This document shows positions 1-8,566 of a stretch of 64,000 nt of DNA, piece after piece (within the stretch, counting starts at the first letter, position 1; every line of letters begins with the position of its first letter). A program made the position numbers and the translations under genes. Source of the stretch: Pararhodobacter sp. (lineage in GTDB: Bacteria > Pseudomonadota > Alphaproteobacteria > Rhodobacterales > Rhodobacteraceae); the NCBI GenBank assembly GCA_020832545.1, contig JAFIEK010000004.1, positions 62,001 through 126,000 on the forward strand, read 5' to 3'. Below the pieces are notes generated by a model. It worked only from the letters and a program-made list of their open reading frames with translations, ran no database searches and was not told the origin of the DNA.

Positions 1-183
1 GAAGAAGAGATACGGGCCTACTGTTCAGGCCAGATCGCGCATTTCAAAATCCCCAAGCACATTCTTGTCGTGCCGGAACTGCCCGTCACCGTTACCGGCA
101 AGCCGCAGAAATTCGTGATGCGCGACAGGATGATAGAGTTGGGCTATGCCGGGCCTGACGTCAGCACTCATGGGACAGGTTAG
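1..183 (+). CDS. AMP-dependent acyl-CoA synthetase, C-terminal end (partial)
   Basis: The open frame enters from outside the window and ends at a TAG. The 60 visible residues contain the closing element of the ANL superfamily (acyl-CoA synthetases): a HFKIPKHI stretch followed by LPVTVTGKPQKFVMRD. The lysine in the GKPQK segment is the position that normally contacts the adenylate. These enzymes activate a carboxylic acid to its CoA thioester via an acyl-AMP. The substrate cannot be judged from this tail. It runs convergently toward the RidA gene. Too short for the ORF track; the family call is firm and the specificity unknown. Confidence 0.85.
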   Translation, partial: EEEIRAYCSGQIAHFKIPKHILVVPELPVTVTGKPQKFVMRDRMIELGYAGPDVSTHGTG

Positions 184-278
184 CTGACTGTTCCGCCAGT
201 TTGATATGCTATCCTTTTGCAGGAAGCCGTTTTCCACACGCGTCAGGCAGCAGGCGGCCCTTTCAAACTCCGGCCTGT

Positions 279-755
279 TCAGCCGGCGTTCGGATCCTTC
301 GCCACGGCGCGTATCTCCAACAATCCGCCGGGTACGATAAGCTCGCTGACACCTATCGCGGTCCAGGCAGGATACGGAGCGAGAATGAAGCGATCCCTGA
401 CGCGCATGAAGGTTTCCATATGGCGGGATATCTCGACATGGTATGTCGTGATTTCCAGCAGATCCGACATGTCGGCACCGGCCGCGCGAAGAACCGCACG
501 CAGTGCTTCAAAAGCCGTGCTGAACTGTGCTTCCGGGTCGCGTACGGCCATCAGCGCCGTCAAAGCATTCGATGCTTCAGAGGTTGTTGCTTTTGCTCCG
601 GCCAGACCATCTTGGGCTGGCGGTTCGCCGTCCGGGCTGGTGCCGATGATCCCCGAACAGAATATCAGGCCATTTGCAACAACGGCTGGCGCGAAGTGCC
701 AGTTGTCGTAAACGCCCTGTAGCGCAGGCGGGATAATGCGTTTCGGGGATGTCAT
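279..755 (-). CDS. RidA/YjgF-family protein
   Basis: A 158-residue protein of RidA (YjgF/YER057c/UK114) type. It begins near a PPALQGVYDNWHFAPAVVANGLIFCSG strand, and the C-terminal half contains DLLEITTYHV and a PYPAWTAIGVSELIVPGGLLEI segment, which is the usual family ending. Classical RidA deaminates reactive enamine/imine intermediates to ketoacids, using an Arg in a CIR-type motif. Here the corresponding area reads LLEIRA, so an arginine is present but in a variant context. The start is supported by GGAGG seven bases upstream. It lies 45 bp downstream of the cupin gene on the same strand and is probably co-transcribed with it. Specific function is unknown. Confidence 0.85.
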   Translation of the reverse strand: MTSPKRIIPPALQGVYDNWHFAPAVVANGLIFCSGIIGTSPDGEPPAQDGLAGAKATTSEASNALTALMAVRDPEAQFSTAFEALRAVLRAAGADMSDLLEITTYHVEISRHMETFMRVRDRFILAPYPAWTAIGVSELIVPGGLLEIRAVAKDPNAG

Positions 756-800
756 CGGGCGACCTCCAGAGAAGCCAGAACAATTTTGGGATATGCCGTG

Positions 801-1463
801 CTAGTGCTGATCAATTGCAGTGTCGAGCCCGGTGCGATGCGACGGAATCGATATTCGAACCAGTGCAGCGCCTTCATTCGGTCCTGCTGAAATCACGTCG
901 TGTTCTCCGCCAACGCGCCGCACGACATCAAAGCGCGTTAAAGGGCGGGCGCCCTGATCCAGACCATACCGCGCGGTGCCGTCCAGCAGGATGTCGAACT
1001 CATCAGCCGTTTCGTCCTGCGAAGGGGGCAAAGAGTCACCCGCCTTCAGATCAACACGACGGATGACGGCATTGGCCGTTTTCAGTATTTCATTGCGCAA
1101 ACCTTCAAGATCGCTGACTGAAATTCGAGGTTCCTCAGCAACCATCAGGTGTGGGCGCAGATACAGGTTCAAGACCAGGGCCTCTGACTGCCCGCCACCC
1201 TTTCCGCCGTGAAGAACACCGCCAGGTATGACATACAACTCCCCCGGGCCGAGGTGCCTTGGTCCGTCAGGGAAAACCATCGCCATTTGGCCATACAGGA
1301 TAATGCCTGCCTGCAACTCAGGGTGCTGGTGCTCTTCATAGCCCTCGCCGCCGGGCTGGTAGCGATGAAGTGCGACATGGCATGTCTCGTAGGAGACTTG
1401 CTTGCGCATATGGCCGGGGTGGCATTCAATCTCTTCGTAAAGCGACCATTGGATTGTGGACAT
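801..1463 (-). CDS. Cupin-domain protein (bicupin)
   Basis: A 220-residue protein with a clear cupin fold. The first barrel (about residues 30-105) has EEHQHPELQAGIILYG and GPGELYVIPGGVLHGG, which supply the His/Glu metal ligands of motif 1 and a His in motif 2. The second half (about 110-210) looks like a degenerate second barrel, with DEFDILLDGTARYGL. No HTH domain is present, so it is more likely an enzyme or a small-molecule sensor than an AraC regulator. AAAAGG upstream of the ATG supports the start. It precedes ridA on the same strand, which suggests a small catabolic or detoxification pair. Substrate unknown. Confidence 0.75.
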   Translation of the reverse strand: MSTIQWSLYEEIECHPGHMRKQVSYETCHVALHRYQPGGEGYEEHQHPELQAGIILYGQMAMVFPDGPRHLGPGELYVIPGGVLHGGKGGGQSEALVLNLYLRPHLMVAEEPRISVSDLEGLRNEILKTANAVIRRVDLKAGDSLPPSQDETADEFDILLDGTARYGLDQGARPLTRFDVVRRVGGEHDVISAGPNEGAALVRISIPSHRTGLDTAIDQH

Positions 1464-1673
1464 TTCGGCGCCTTTTGGGGCCAGTACAGCCCGCTATTAT
1501 ATTGCAAATTCCTCGCCACAACACGGCAGTTCGTCGCGGGATTTAGGCAGAGATCCGGTCTCCATGCAAGTTGCCGTTGCCAAAGACGATGCCATCACCT
1601 TGGGACCAAGGCACATGATGTGAATTGGCCTCTGGCGGCTTCATGATCCGTCGGTCGTGATCACTCACAGATA

Positions 1674-2692
1674 TCATGCCGGAAATCTCTGCCGGGTGCG
1701 GTTGGCAAACCAGACCAGCGAAAGCATTACTGGCACCTCGACCAGCACGCCCACCACCGTCACCAGTGCCGCACCAGAGTTCAGACCAAACAGGCCGATC
1801 GCCACAGCAACCGCCAGCTCAAAGAAGTTCGATGTACCGATCAGCGCGCAAGGTGCCGCGACATTGTGCGGCACTTTCCACTTCCACGCCCAGAAATAAG
1901 CCAGGGCAAACATACCGTAAGACTGGATCAGGATCGGTGTCGCCAGCAGCAGGATCAGGAACGGATTGTCCAGAATGACATTCCCCTGAAACCCGAACAG
2001 CAGCACCACCGTCAGCAGCAAACCCAGCACCGAGGCGGGCTTGATGCGCGCCGTGAACGCGGCCACTGCCGCCGCGCCCCCCGCTGGACCAGCCGCGCAC
2101 GGGTAATTGCGCCTGCCACCAGCGGCAGCACGACATAGAGGACCACCGACAACACCAGCGTTTCCCACGGCACAGCGATATCAGTCACACCCAGAAGCAG
2201 CGCGACAATCGGCGCGAAGGCGAACACCATGATCACATCATTCAGCGAGACCTGAACCAGCGTGTAGTTCGGATCGCCCTTGGTCAGTTGCGACCATACG
2301 AACACCATGGCCGTGCAGGGGGCCGCGCCCAGCAGGATCAGCCCGGCGATGTATTGACCCGCGTCTGCCGGATCGATCAGATCGGCGAAGACAAAATTGA
2401 AAAACAGCACCCCAAGGGCAGCCATGGTGAAAGGTTTGATCAGCCAGTTCACCACCAGCGTGATCACCAGCCCCTTGGGCCGCTCGCCCACGCGTTTCAG
2501 GCTGGAGAAATCCACGGCCACCATCATCGGATAGACCATCGCCCAGATCAGCACGGCGACGACCAGATTGACGGAGGCATATTCCAGCCCCGCCAACAGC
2601 CCGAACATGCCGGGCATCAGGTTGGCAAGAATGACCCCGACAATGATGCACAAAAACACCCAGAGCGAGAGATAGCGTTCAAAGACGGACAT
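1674..2692 (-). pseudogene. ACR3-type arsenite efflux pump, frameshifted
   Basis: Two overlapping reading frames together give one ACR3 (arsenite/H+ antiporter, BASS superfamily) protein. The first (from 2692) runs [17 protein letters not shown] through the [13 protein letters not shown] signature, which carries the conserved Cys of ACR3, to [11 protein letters not shown]. The second continues [19 protein letters not shown] to the end at 1674. The switch lies at a run of six Gs (minus strand, near 2086-2091); one extra G would restore a single frame of about 340 residues with ten membrane spans. Either the gene is genuinely broken or the assembly lost a base. It follows arsR by 10 bp, so it would be the arsR-controlled pump. 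Confidence 0.85.
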
Positions 2693-2702
2693 TTGCGGCC
2701 TT

Positions 2703-3047
2703 TCAGGACTGATCCGGTGTCATGCAGCGGGCCGGGTCGGTGGCTGCAACGTCAAGTTCTTCAAGTAGCGCTGACAGCGACACAAGCGCCCCGGGCGCCA
2801 ACGCGTAGCAGACACGCGGCGGGTCGATCTGTCCTTCGATCACGCCAGCCGCCTTTAGGATGCGCAGATGTTCAGACACCGTGGATTGCGCCAGCCCCAC
2901 CGCCTGCACGATGTCGCCGCCGATGCAGCCCGGGGTGCGCGCAAGTAGCCGAAGGATGCGCAGACGCGCGGGATGCGCAAGCGCCTTGGCCAGTGCAGCA
3001 ACCTCTTCATCTGACAGATCAGTCTGGGGTGGGCAGGTTGCAGGCAT
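2703..3047 (-). CDS. arsR: ArsR-family metalloregulator
   Basis: A 114-residue winged-helix repressor. The ORF track extends it to 3257, but homology-like sequence starts at [36 protein letters not shown], so the ATG at 3047 is chosen. The recognition helix region reads [27 protein letters not shown]. Cysteines occur at the N-terminus (ATC), at TPGC before the DNA-binding helices, in the VCYAL wing and near the C-terminus (ARCM); some could form an arsenite site, but the E. coli ELCVCDL motif is not present. A perfect inverted repeat lies just upstream. It is directly followed by the acr3 gene, so its role is arsenite-responsive repression. Confidence 0.88.
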   Translation of the reverse strand: MPATCPPQTDLSDEEVAALAKALAHPARLRILRLLARTPGCIGGDIVQAVGLAQSTVSEHLRILKAAGVIEGQIDPPRVCYALAPGALVSLSALLEELDVAATDPARCMTPDQS

Positions 3048-3060
3048 CTTGGGGCCTTTG

Positions 3061-3082
3061 TATATCGTCGATTTACGATATA
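3061..3082. promoter_or_regulatory. Inverted repeat, probable ArsR operator
   Basis: TATATCGT-CGATTT-ACGATATA is a perfect 8-bp inverted repeat with a 6-bp spacer, ending 14 bp before the arsR start codon. ArsR/SmtB repressors typically bind such AT-rich imperfect 12-2-12-like palindromes in their own promoter. The position fits autoregulation of arsR-acr3. Confidence 0.65.
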
Positions 3083-3246
3083 CGGGCAAACCACAGCCCC
3101 CGCAAGCCTTGCTTTGCGCGGGAACGCACGTCTGCCAGCACCGCGCCTCGGGGCCGGTTTGCGTGGCGCGCCCGCTCACGCATTTCCTTGCACCCGTGCC
3201 CCACAGGGGGCACCCTGATGCCCGCCCATCAACAAAAGGAGGGTGC

Positions 3247-3816
3247 ATGACTGGCAATGCCTTTCGCCGTCCGCCTGATCAGGTGGACATGGCCGCCGAA
3301 GAACGCGGCATTCGCATCGCCACCACGCTGGCGGTGCTGGTGACGCTGGCCGGCTTTGTCGCTGCCTACTGGATTGCGCTGACACATGCCAACCTGCCGA
3401 CGGCCCTGCCCGAGCGGCTGGCATTTGCGGCTGTGTGCTGGGCGGTGACCGGGTTCATCCTGCTGGTCGCGATCATGATGGTGTCAACCACACGGCGCTT
3501 CTCACCTGAGGATATCGGCGGTCAGGCAGCGGGGCCGCCCAGCGACAAACTGGCCATCAAGGCGGCGTTCTTGCAGAACACGCTTGAGCAGACTGTTCTG
3601 GCCGGGGGCTTCTGTTTCGCGCTGGCCGCCGTGGCGGGCGGTCCATGGTTGGCGCTGCTGCCAGTCGCGGTTTTCCTGTTCGCCGTGGGGCGCGTGCTGT
3701 TTTTCAGGGGCTACCCGCGCGGCGCGCAGGGCCGCGCACTGGGCATGTCGCTGACGATGGTGCCAAGCGCACTGGGGTATCCCATCGTGGCCGCGCTGGC
3801 GGTCTTTGGCGGGTGA
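3247..3816 (+). CDS. MAPEG-family membrane protein
   Basis: A 189-residue protein with four predicted membrane segments: about residues 20-42, 55-77, 115-140 and 160-185. It shows the MAPEG pattern of an amphipathic acidic N-terminus, a loop with LQNTLEQTVLAGG (the family's conserved E-x-x-x-N/Q region) and a final RVLFFRGYPRGAQGRALGMSLT strand. MAPEG proteins include membrane glutathione transferases and related enzymes of eicosanoid metabolism; the bacterial ones are mostly uncharacterised. The ORF track begins upstream, but AAAAGGAGGGTGC immediately before the ATG at 3247 fixes the start. It is transcribed divergently from arsR, and a direct link with arsenic is not evident. Confidence 0.8.
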   Translation: MTGNAFRRPPDQVDMAAEERGIRIATTLAVLVTLAGFVAAYWIALTHANLPTALPERLAFAAVCWAVTGFILLVAIMMVSTTRRFSPEDIGGQAAGPPSDKLAIKAAFLQNTLEQTVLAGGFCFALAAVAGGPWLALLPVAVFLFAVGRVLFFRGYPRGAQGRALGMSLTMVPSALGYPIVAALAVFGG

Positions 3817-3878
3817 CACCGCAATATGGGCGGCCGCGAGCGAATGAGGGCCATGGCAGCGGCGGGATGACCCGCCTT

Positions 3879-4367
3879 CTACTGCTCGGCGCGGGCTTTC
3901 AGCCCCGCATTTGCAGCGTCAAAGCCCGGGCGGAACTGATGCACATCCATGACCCACAACAGCAGCCCGCGAAAGCGCTCGCCATGGATCAGGCGGGTGC
4001 CTTCGCCCTCGGGGACAAGGTGAAAATAATGCTCACCATCGAACAGCCGTGGCAACCCCAGGCGGCCAAGCCAGCGCAGTTCACGCCCCGGATCGGCCAC
4101 CAGCACCCGCGGGCGAAACGTCATCCGGCCACCTGAGGGGGTTGGCATCGTCAGCCGCACGCGGGCACCCGCCTCAAAATGCCCTTCGACAGCGTGCATC
4201 ACCGGGTTCCAGGCGACATGCTCCTCAGGGTCGGTCAGCAGCGCCCACACCTGATCAGGCGACGCGTCGATGGAAATCTCGGTCTCGAACCCGTCCTGCG
4301 GGGCAAGGGCAAGGGCGGTGCCAAAGCCGACGGCAACGGCGAGAATGATGCCAAAGAATGGGGGCAT
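3879..4367 (-). CDS. SRPBCC (polyketide cyclase-like) family protein
   Basis: A 162-residue protein with an N-terminal hydrophobic segment (MPPFFGIILAVAVGFGTALALA), probably a membrane anchor or signal. An SRPBCC/START-like domain follows, with EISIDASPDQVWALLTDPEEHVAWNP and later GEHYFHLVPEGEGTRLIHGERFRG. The fold binds hydrophobic ligands; the ligand here is unknown. The ATG at 4367 is preferred over the ORF-track start because AGGAGA precedes it by seven bases and the upstream extension looks non-coding. It is divergent from the LysR gene and may be its target. Confidence 0.78.
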   Translation of the reverse strand: MPPFFGIILAVAVGFGTALALAPQDGFETEISIDASPDQVWALLTDPEEHVAWNPVMHAVEGHFEAGARVRLTMPTPSGGRMTFRPRVLVADPGRELRWLGRLGLPRLFDGEHYFHLVPEGEGTRLIHGERFRGLLLWVMDVHQFRPGFDAANAGLKARAEQ

Positions 4368-4425
4368 TGCTAATTCTCCTGTCTGGTTTGCAAGACCGGA
4401 GATAGCGCGGCATTTGATATCAATG

Positions 4426-4437
4426 AATTGCCCAATT
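4426..4437. promoter_or_regulatory. Short inverted repeat in the divergent SRPBCC/LysR promoter
   Basis: AATTG-CC-CAATT lies in the 95-bp AT-rich gap between the divergent SRPBCC and LysR genes. LysR regulators bind T-N11-A dyads in such gaps, so this is a plausible operator core. The arms are only five bases long, so chance is a real alternative. Confidence 0.3.
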
Positions 4438-4462
4438 ATTTGTATCTGGTATAGAAAAAACA

Positions 4463-5350
4463 ATGAGCATCGCACCGATCCAATGGGACCACTGGCGCAG
4501 CTTCATCGCCGTCGCCGAACAGGGCAGCCTTTCTGCCGCCGCCCGCGTGCTGGGCCTGCGCCAACCCACCGTAAGCCGCCATATCGACCTGTTGGAGCAA
4601 TCGACCGGCACCACCTTGTTCCTGCGGTCACCGCAAGGGCTGTCGCTGAGCGATATCGGGCAGCAGATGTTGCCAGAAGCGCGGGCGATGGCGGCCTCGG
4701 CCGCCGCGCTGGAACGCGCCGCATCCGCCCCGGTGGATGCGGCGCGCGGGATCGTGCGCCTGAGCGCAAGCGAGGTGGTGGGGGCCGAGATCCTGCCCAG
4801 TGTGCTTGGCAATCTGCTGGCCATCCACCCGGCGCTTGAGGTGGAGCTGGTGCTGTCCAACCGCAACGACGACCTGCTGCACCGTGAGGCCGACCTTGCC
4901 GTGCGGATGACGCGCCCGGCGCAAACCGGGCTGGTCGCCCGCAAGATCGCCGATGTGCGGATCGGGCTGTTCGCGCATACACGCTACCTTGCGGCGCGCG
5001 GCACACCCCGAAGCGTTGCTGAACTTGCAGGCCATGTGCTGATCGGCCCGGACCGGGACAGCGTCGCGCTGGCCGCACTGGCAGAAGCGGGGATTGCCCG
5101 CCGGATGGTGCAGTTTCGGTGCGACCGCGAAAGCGCCCAGATCAACGCCATCCGCGCTGGCATGGGCATCGGCGCCCTGCAAGCCGGGATCGCGCGGGCA
5201 GCGCCAGACCTGCGCCCGGTTCTGGCTGATCGGCTGTCATTCGGGCTGGAATGCTGGCTGGTCATGCACGCGGACCTGCGCAACAATGCACGTGTGCGGC
5301 TGGTCACTGAGTATCTGAGCGCGCATCTGCCTAGGGCGCTGAAGGCCTGA
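4463..5350 (+). CDS. LysR-family transcriptional regulator
   Basis: A 295-residue LTTR. The winged HTH at residues 8-66 reads WDHWRSFIAVAEQGSLSAAARVLGLRQPTVSRHIDLLEQSTGTTLFLRS, typical of the family. The effector domain follows from about residue 90 (GIVRLSASEVVGAEILPSVLGNL), with a RMTRPAQTGLVARKIADV strand resembling the LrhA/CrgA-type LTTRs that often control an adjacent divergent gene. No strong ribosome site is visible before the ATG. The neighbouring divergent SRPBCC gene is the likeliest target; the inducer is unknown. Confidence 0.9.
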   Translation: MSIAPIQWDHWRSFIAVAEQGSLSAAARVLGLRQPTVSRHIDLLEQSTGTTLFLRSPQGLSLSDIGQQMLPEARAMAASAAALERAASAPVDAARGIVRLSASEVVGAEILPSVLGNLLAIHPALEVELVLSNRNDDLLHREADLAVRMTRPAQTGLVARKIADVRIGLFAHTRYLAARGTPRSVAELAGHVLIGPDRDSVALAALAEAGIARRMVQFRCDRESAQINAIRAGMGIGALQAGIARAAPDLRPVLADRLSFGLECWLVMHADLRNNARVRLVTEYLSAHLPRALKA

Positions 5351-5514
5351 CGCGTCTATCGTCAGCGCGCCGGGATATGCGCTGTGGGAGGATGATTAAA
5401 GTCAAATCGCTGCGGCGCAGACACGTGATATGCAGCTTACACACGCCCCCTTGCCCTCAGGATTGCCATTTTGCTGACCCGCAGACCAGATCATACCTCC
5501 GCCACCGGCACCTT

Positions 5515-6513
5515 ATGGGGGCCGCGCGATGCGCCGCCCGGGATGATCCTGTAGTGCGCCGCCTCTTTTGGTGGATTCGTCTGGTTGCTGTCCTCGCGGC
5601 TTGCGTGGTCGCGTTGGTGTTTCTGCGCGACATCCGGGCTCTGCAAAGCCGCCTGTCAGCGGCGGCAGAGGTGACCATTACAGCCCTCGGCCCGGTGTCC
5701 ATCGAGGTCGGGGGGCGTGGCGCGCCGGTGCTGGCCATTCATGGCGCAGGCGGCGGACATGATCAGGGGCGGCTGATGGCCGAGGCCTTTCTGCCCGATG
5801 GCCACCGCTGGATTGCGCCGTCGCGCTTTGGCTACCCTGGATCGCCGCTGCCAGCCATCCCCTCGACAGCAGCGCAGGCTGACGCCTTTGCGGCGTTGTT
5901 GGATACGCTAGGAATTGAGCGCGCAATACTGCTGGCGATGTCGGGCGGAGTGCCCGCAGCGTTACAATTCGCGCAGCGCCACCCCGCACGCACGCAGGCG
6001 ATCATCCTGCTGTCGCTGGCCCCCTACGCGCCGCTGAGCGCTGAGGAACAGGAACTGCCCGTGCCGCTCTGGCTGTATAACGCACTCTTCGCAACTGATT
6101 TTCCACTTTGGGCACTGCTGCGCTTCTCGCCGCGTGCGCTGGCACCGATGTTCGATGCGCGCACCGAACTTCTGGCACAGATGACCCCGGATGAGGCCAC
6201 GTTCCTTGACGCCATGATCGCGGCCTTCCTGCCCGTAACCCTGCGCCGCGCAGGGTTGACGAACGAGGGCGCGGCCATCGACCCAAGCGCCGCCATCGAC
6301 TTGTCGAAGATCGGCGCGCCGGTGCTGATCATCCACGCCCGCGACGACCGGATCACACCTTTCGCAACCGCTCAGTTTACTGCCGCAGGCATCGCGGGCG
6401 CAGAAACGCTTTACTTTGACACCGGAGGCCACCTGCTTCTCGGCCATCACGCTGCCATACGGCAGCGGATCATTGACTTCCTTGCCAGCCATGCCCGCCC
6501 ACCCGCAAACTGA
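5515..6513 (+). CDS. Alpha/beta hydrolase, membrane-anchored
   Basis: A protein of about 332 residues. A hydrophobic N-terminal segment (RRLFWWIRLVAVLAACVVALVFL) predicts membrane anchoring. The hydrolase core shows an oxyanion HGAGGGHDQG, a nucleophile elbow ILLAMSGGVPAALQFA (Ala replaces the usual first Gly of GxSxG), an acidic strand PVLIIHARDDRITPF and the catalytic His in GGHLLLGHH. Substrate is not predictable. The ORF-track start at 5377 looks too early. The ATG at 5515 or the GTG at 5554 is more likely; neither has a strong ribosome site. Downstream genes on the same strand suggest a three-gene unit up to 8445. Confidence 0.75.
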   Translation: MGAARCAARDDPVVRRLFWWIRLVAVLAACVVALVFLRDIRALQSRLSAAAEVTITALGPVSIEVGGRGAPVLAIHGAGGGHDQGRLMAEAFLPDGHRWIAPSRFGYPGSPLPAIPSTAAQADAFAALLDTLGIERAILLAMSGGVPAALQFAQRHPARTQAIILLSLAPYAPLSAEEQELPVPLWLYNALFATDFPLWALLRFSPRALAPMFDARTELLAQMTPDEATFLDAMIAAFLPVTLRRAGLTNEGAAIDPSAAIDLSKIGAPVLIIHARDDRITPFATAQFTAAGIAGAETLYFDTGGHLLLGHHAAIRQRIIDFLASHARPPAN

Positions 6514-6544
6514 CCTACCTGCCAACCCTGCCGGATACCCGCTG

Positions 6545-7399
6545 ATGACCATGCTGAAAATCATCATCCTCGCCCTTGCCGCGCTCGTGCTCGCCGCTGT
6601 TGCCCTTGGCCTCTGGGTCCATTCCCGCGATCAGGCGCAGATGCGCGCGGTCTGGGCGGCGCTTGAGCACGCGCGCGAGGCTGACCCGCCCCGCTATGAC
6701 CCGTCTATGGTGGCAGATCTGCCAGAAGTCGCGCAGCGCTACTTTGCCCGCGCCATTGAGCCCGGCACGCCGCTACACCGCATTGTGCAGCTGGAGATGG
6801 CGGGCAGCTTTATCATGAACGGCACCGAAATGCCGATGAGCGCCCGCCAGATCCTTGCGCCACCGTCGCGTGGCTTTGTCTGGCAGGCCGAGGTGGGGCA
6901 GGGCTTTATGCGCTTCGCCGGTTCAGACGGCTATCATGCTGCGGGCGGCGGCGGCATCGACAGCTGGACCAAGTTCTGGCTGCGCGGCGTGATCCCGCTG
7001 GCACGGATCGGCGGCACCACAGACCATGCCCGTGCCGCCGCCACGCGGGTGCTGCTGGAAGCCGTCTGGGCACCGGCAAGCCTGCTGCCGCAATACGGCG
7101 CCGAATGGGTGCAGACCGGCCCCGACAGCGCCTTGGTGCGCTTTGCAGATGTGCAGGGCATCGAGCCGATGCAGATCACGCTCGATGCGGCGGGCAACCT
7201 GACCGAGGTGCAAGCCCTGCGCTGGACCGATGCCAACCCCGAAAAGGCCTACCGCCTGCAACCTTTCGGCGGGCGGATGCTGGAAATGGGGCGCCACAGC
7301 GGTTTCCTCATCCCGGTGCAGGTAGAGCTGGGCAATATGTACGGCACGCCAGATTATGCGCCGTTCTTTCTGGCCACGATCACCCGGGCTGAGTTCTGA
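6545..7399 (+). CDS. DUF6544-like hypothetical protein
   Basis: A protein of about 284 residues with an N-terminal membrane segment (MLKIIILALAALVLAAVALGLWV). A soluble domain follows with VAQRYFARAIEPGTPLHRIVQLEMAGSF and later SRGFVWQAEVGQGFMRFAGSDGY. This pattern resembles the DUF6544/DUF6920 families of unknown function; I make the assignment from memory of the family's RYF and FVW features, so it is moderate. The ATG at 6545 is chosen because the upstream extension in the ORF track overlaps the hydrolase gene's end. It sits between two alpha/beta hydrolase genes on the same strand, only eight bases before the second. Confidence 0.6.
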   Translation: MTMLKIIILALAALVLAAVALGLWVHSRDQAQMRAVWAALEHAREADPPRYDPSMVADLPEVAQRYFARAIEPGTPLHRIVQLEMAGSFIMNGTEMPMSARQILAPPSRGFVWQAEVGQGFMRFAGSDGYHAAGGGGIDSWTKFWLRGVIPLARIGGTTDHARAAATRVLLEAVWAPASLLPQYGAEWVQTGPDSALVRFADVQGIEPMQITLDAAGNLTEVQALRWTDANPEKAYRLQPFGGRMLEMGRHSGFLIPVQVELGNMYGTPDYAPFFLATITRAEF

Positions 7400-7407
7400 G
7401 CGGGCCG

Positions 7408-8445
7408 ATGCTGCGCTTCGGTCTGTTCCTGCTTCTCGCCGCGCTCACCCTTACCCTGGGCTGGAAGGCACTGCCCGGGCGCACACCCGCGATCCGCAGC
7501 GGGCCGGACCCTATTGCCGTGATGGAACCCGTGCAGATCGGTGGTATGAATCAATGGCTGCTGATCCGCGGGCAGGACCGGTCCGCGCCGGTGCTTTTGT
7601 GGCTGCACGGCGGCCCGGGCGCGGCGCAGATGCCGCTGGCGCATGCCACCACCCGGGCGCTGGAGGATGATTTTGTCGTCGTCCACTGGGACCAGCGCGG
7701 CGCGGGCAAGTCAAACACGGGCGATTTCAACGCGGCCACATTGACGATGGAGCAGTTTTTGCAGGACGCGCACGCAGTCACGCGGCACCTGCAAACCCGG
7801 CTGGGCGCTGACCGGATCATTGTGCTGGGGCATTCATGGGGCACGATGCTGGGCGCGCGGCTGGTGGCCCGCTGGCCAGACGATTACACCGCCTATATCG
7901 GTGTCGGACAGCAGGTGAACACGGCGCGCGGCATTGCGGTGACGCTTGAACGGCTCGCGCCGCTGATCCGCGCCGGTGGCCAGACCGCGCATTTGCGCTG
8001 GCTGGACGGTGCCACGCCCGATGGGCTGATGGCGCATGCCGCCTATGTCGACATGATGGAAATGCTGGACGATTTTGGTGGCGGGATGAATGTGCCGGTC
8101 TGGCGGCTGGCCCTCATGCTCGCGCGTGCGCCGGAATACAGCCTTGGCGACCTGCGGCGCTGGCTGGACGGCGCGCGGCGCGGCAGCGGGCCGATGTGGC
8201 CTGACTATCGCAGCCGCGATCTGATGGCCGAGGTGCCGATGATGCCGGTGCCGACGTTGCTGATCTCAGGCGCGCAAGACCTCAACACCCCGGCGGAGGT
8301 GTCCGCTGAGTGGTTTGAGCGGGTCTCAGCACCTGAGGGCTCTGCGCATCTGGTCTTCGATCTGTCCGGCCACGCCCCCTTTCTGAGCGAACCCGAACGC
8401 TTCACAACCGTCATTCGTACGTTTGCGCACAGTCACGGGTGGTAG
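7408..8445 (+). CDS. Alpha/beta hydrolase, S33 prolyl-aminopeptidase-like
   Basis: A 345-residue hydrolase with a hydrophobic N-terminus (MLRFGLFLLLAALTLTLG) that may anchor or export it. Diagnostic motifs are HGGPGAAQMP (the S33 oxyanion motif), HWDQRGAGKS and GHSWGTMLGARL with the nucleophilic Ser. A TLLISGAQDLNTPAEV strand carries the acid and SGHAPFLSEP the His. This HGGPG plus DQRGxGxS combination marks the proline iminopeptidase/tricorn-interacting family, though many members act on other esters or amides. It starts 8 bp after the DUF6544-like gene, consistent with one operon. Confidence 0.82.
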   Translation: MLRFGLFLLLAALTLTLGWKALPGRTPAIRSGPDPIAVMEPVQIGGMNQWLLIRGQDRSAPVLLWLHGGPGAAQMPLAHATTRALEDDFVVVHWDQRGAGKSNTGDFNAATLTMEQFLQDAHAVTRHLQTRLGADRIIVLGHSWGTMLGARLVARWPDDYTAYIGVGQQVNTARGIAVTLERLAPLIRAGGQTAHLRWLDGATPDGLMAHAAYVDMMEMLDDFGGGMNVPVWRLALMLARAPEYSLGDLRRWLDGARRGSGPMWPDYRSRDLMAEVPMMPVPTLLISGAQDLNTPAEVSAEWFERVSAPEGSAHLVFDLSGHAPFLSEPERFTTVIRTFAHSHGW

Positions 8446-8566
8446 CCCGGTGCAAAGTAAGGACCAACTGATCGGCGGGGCAGTCGTGACATGCATACGG
8501 CAGGCAAAGGAAATTGAACGATGAAGACCGTAACACTGCGCCGTGGACCGCAGTGCAGGCAGACTG

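Noticed and set aside
201-722. Long plus-strand frames opposite the RidA gene
   Set aside because: They are shadow frames of a well supported minus-strand gene with a ribosome site and family motifs.
2288-3250. 320-residue plus-strand frame over acr3 and arsR
   Set aside because: Low-complexity His/Gln/Arg composition typical of antisense to a high-GC gene; arsR and acr3 motifs are on the other strand.
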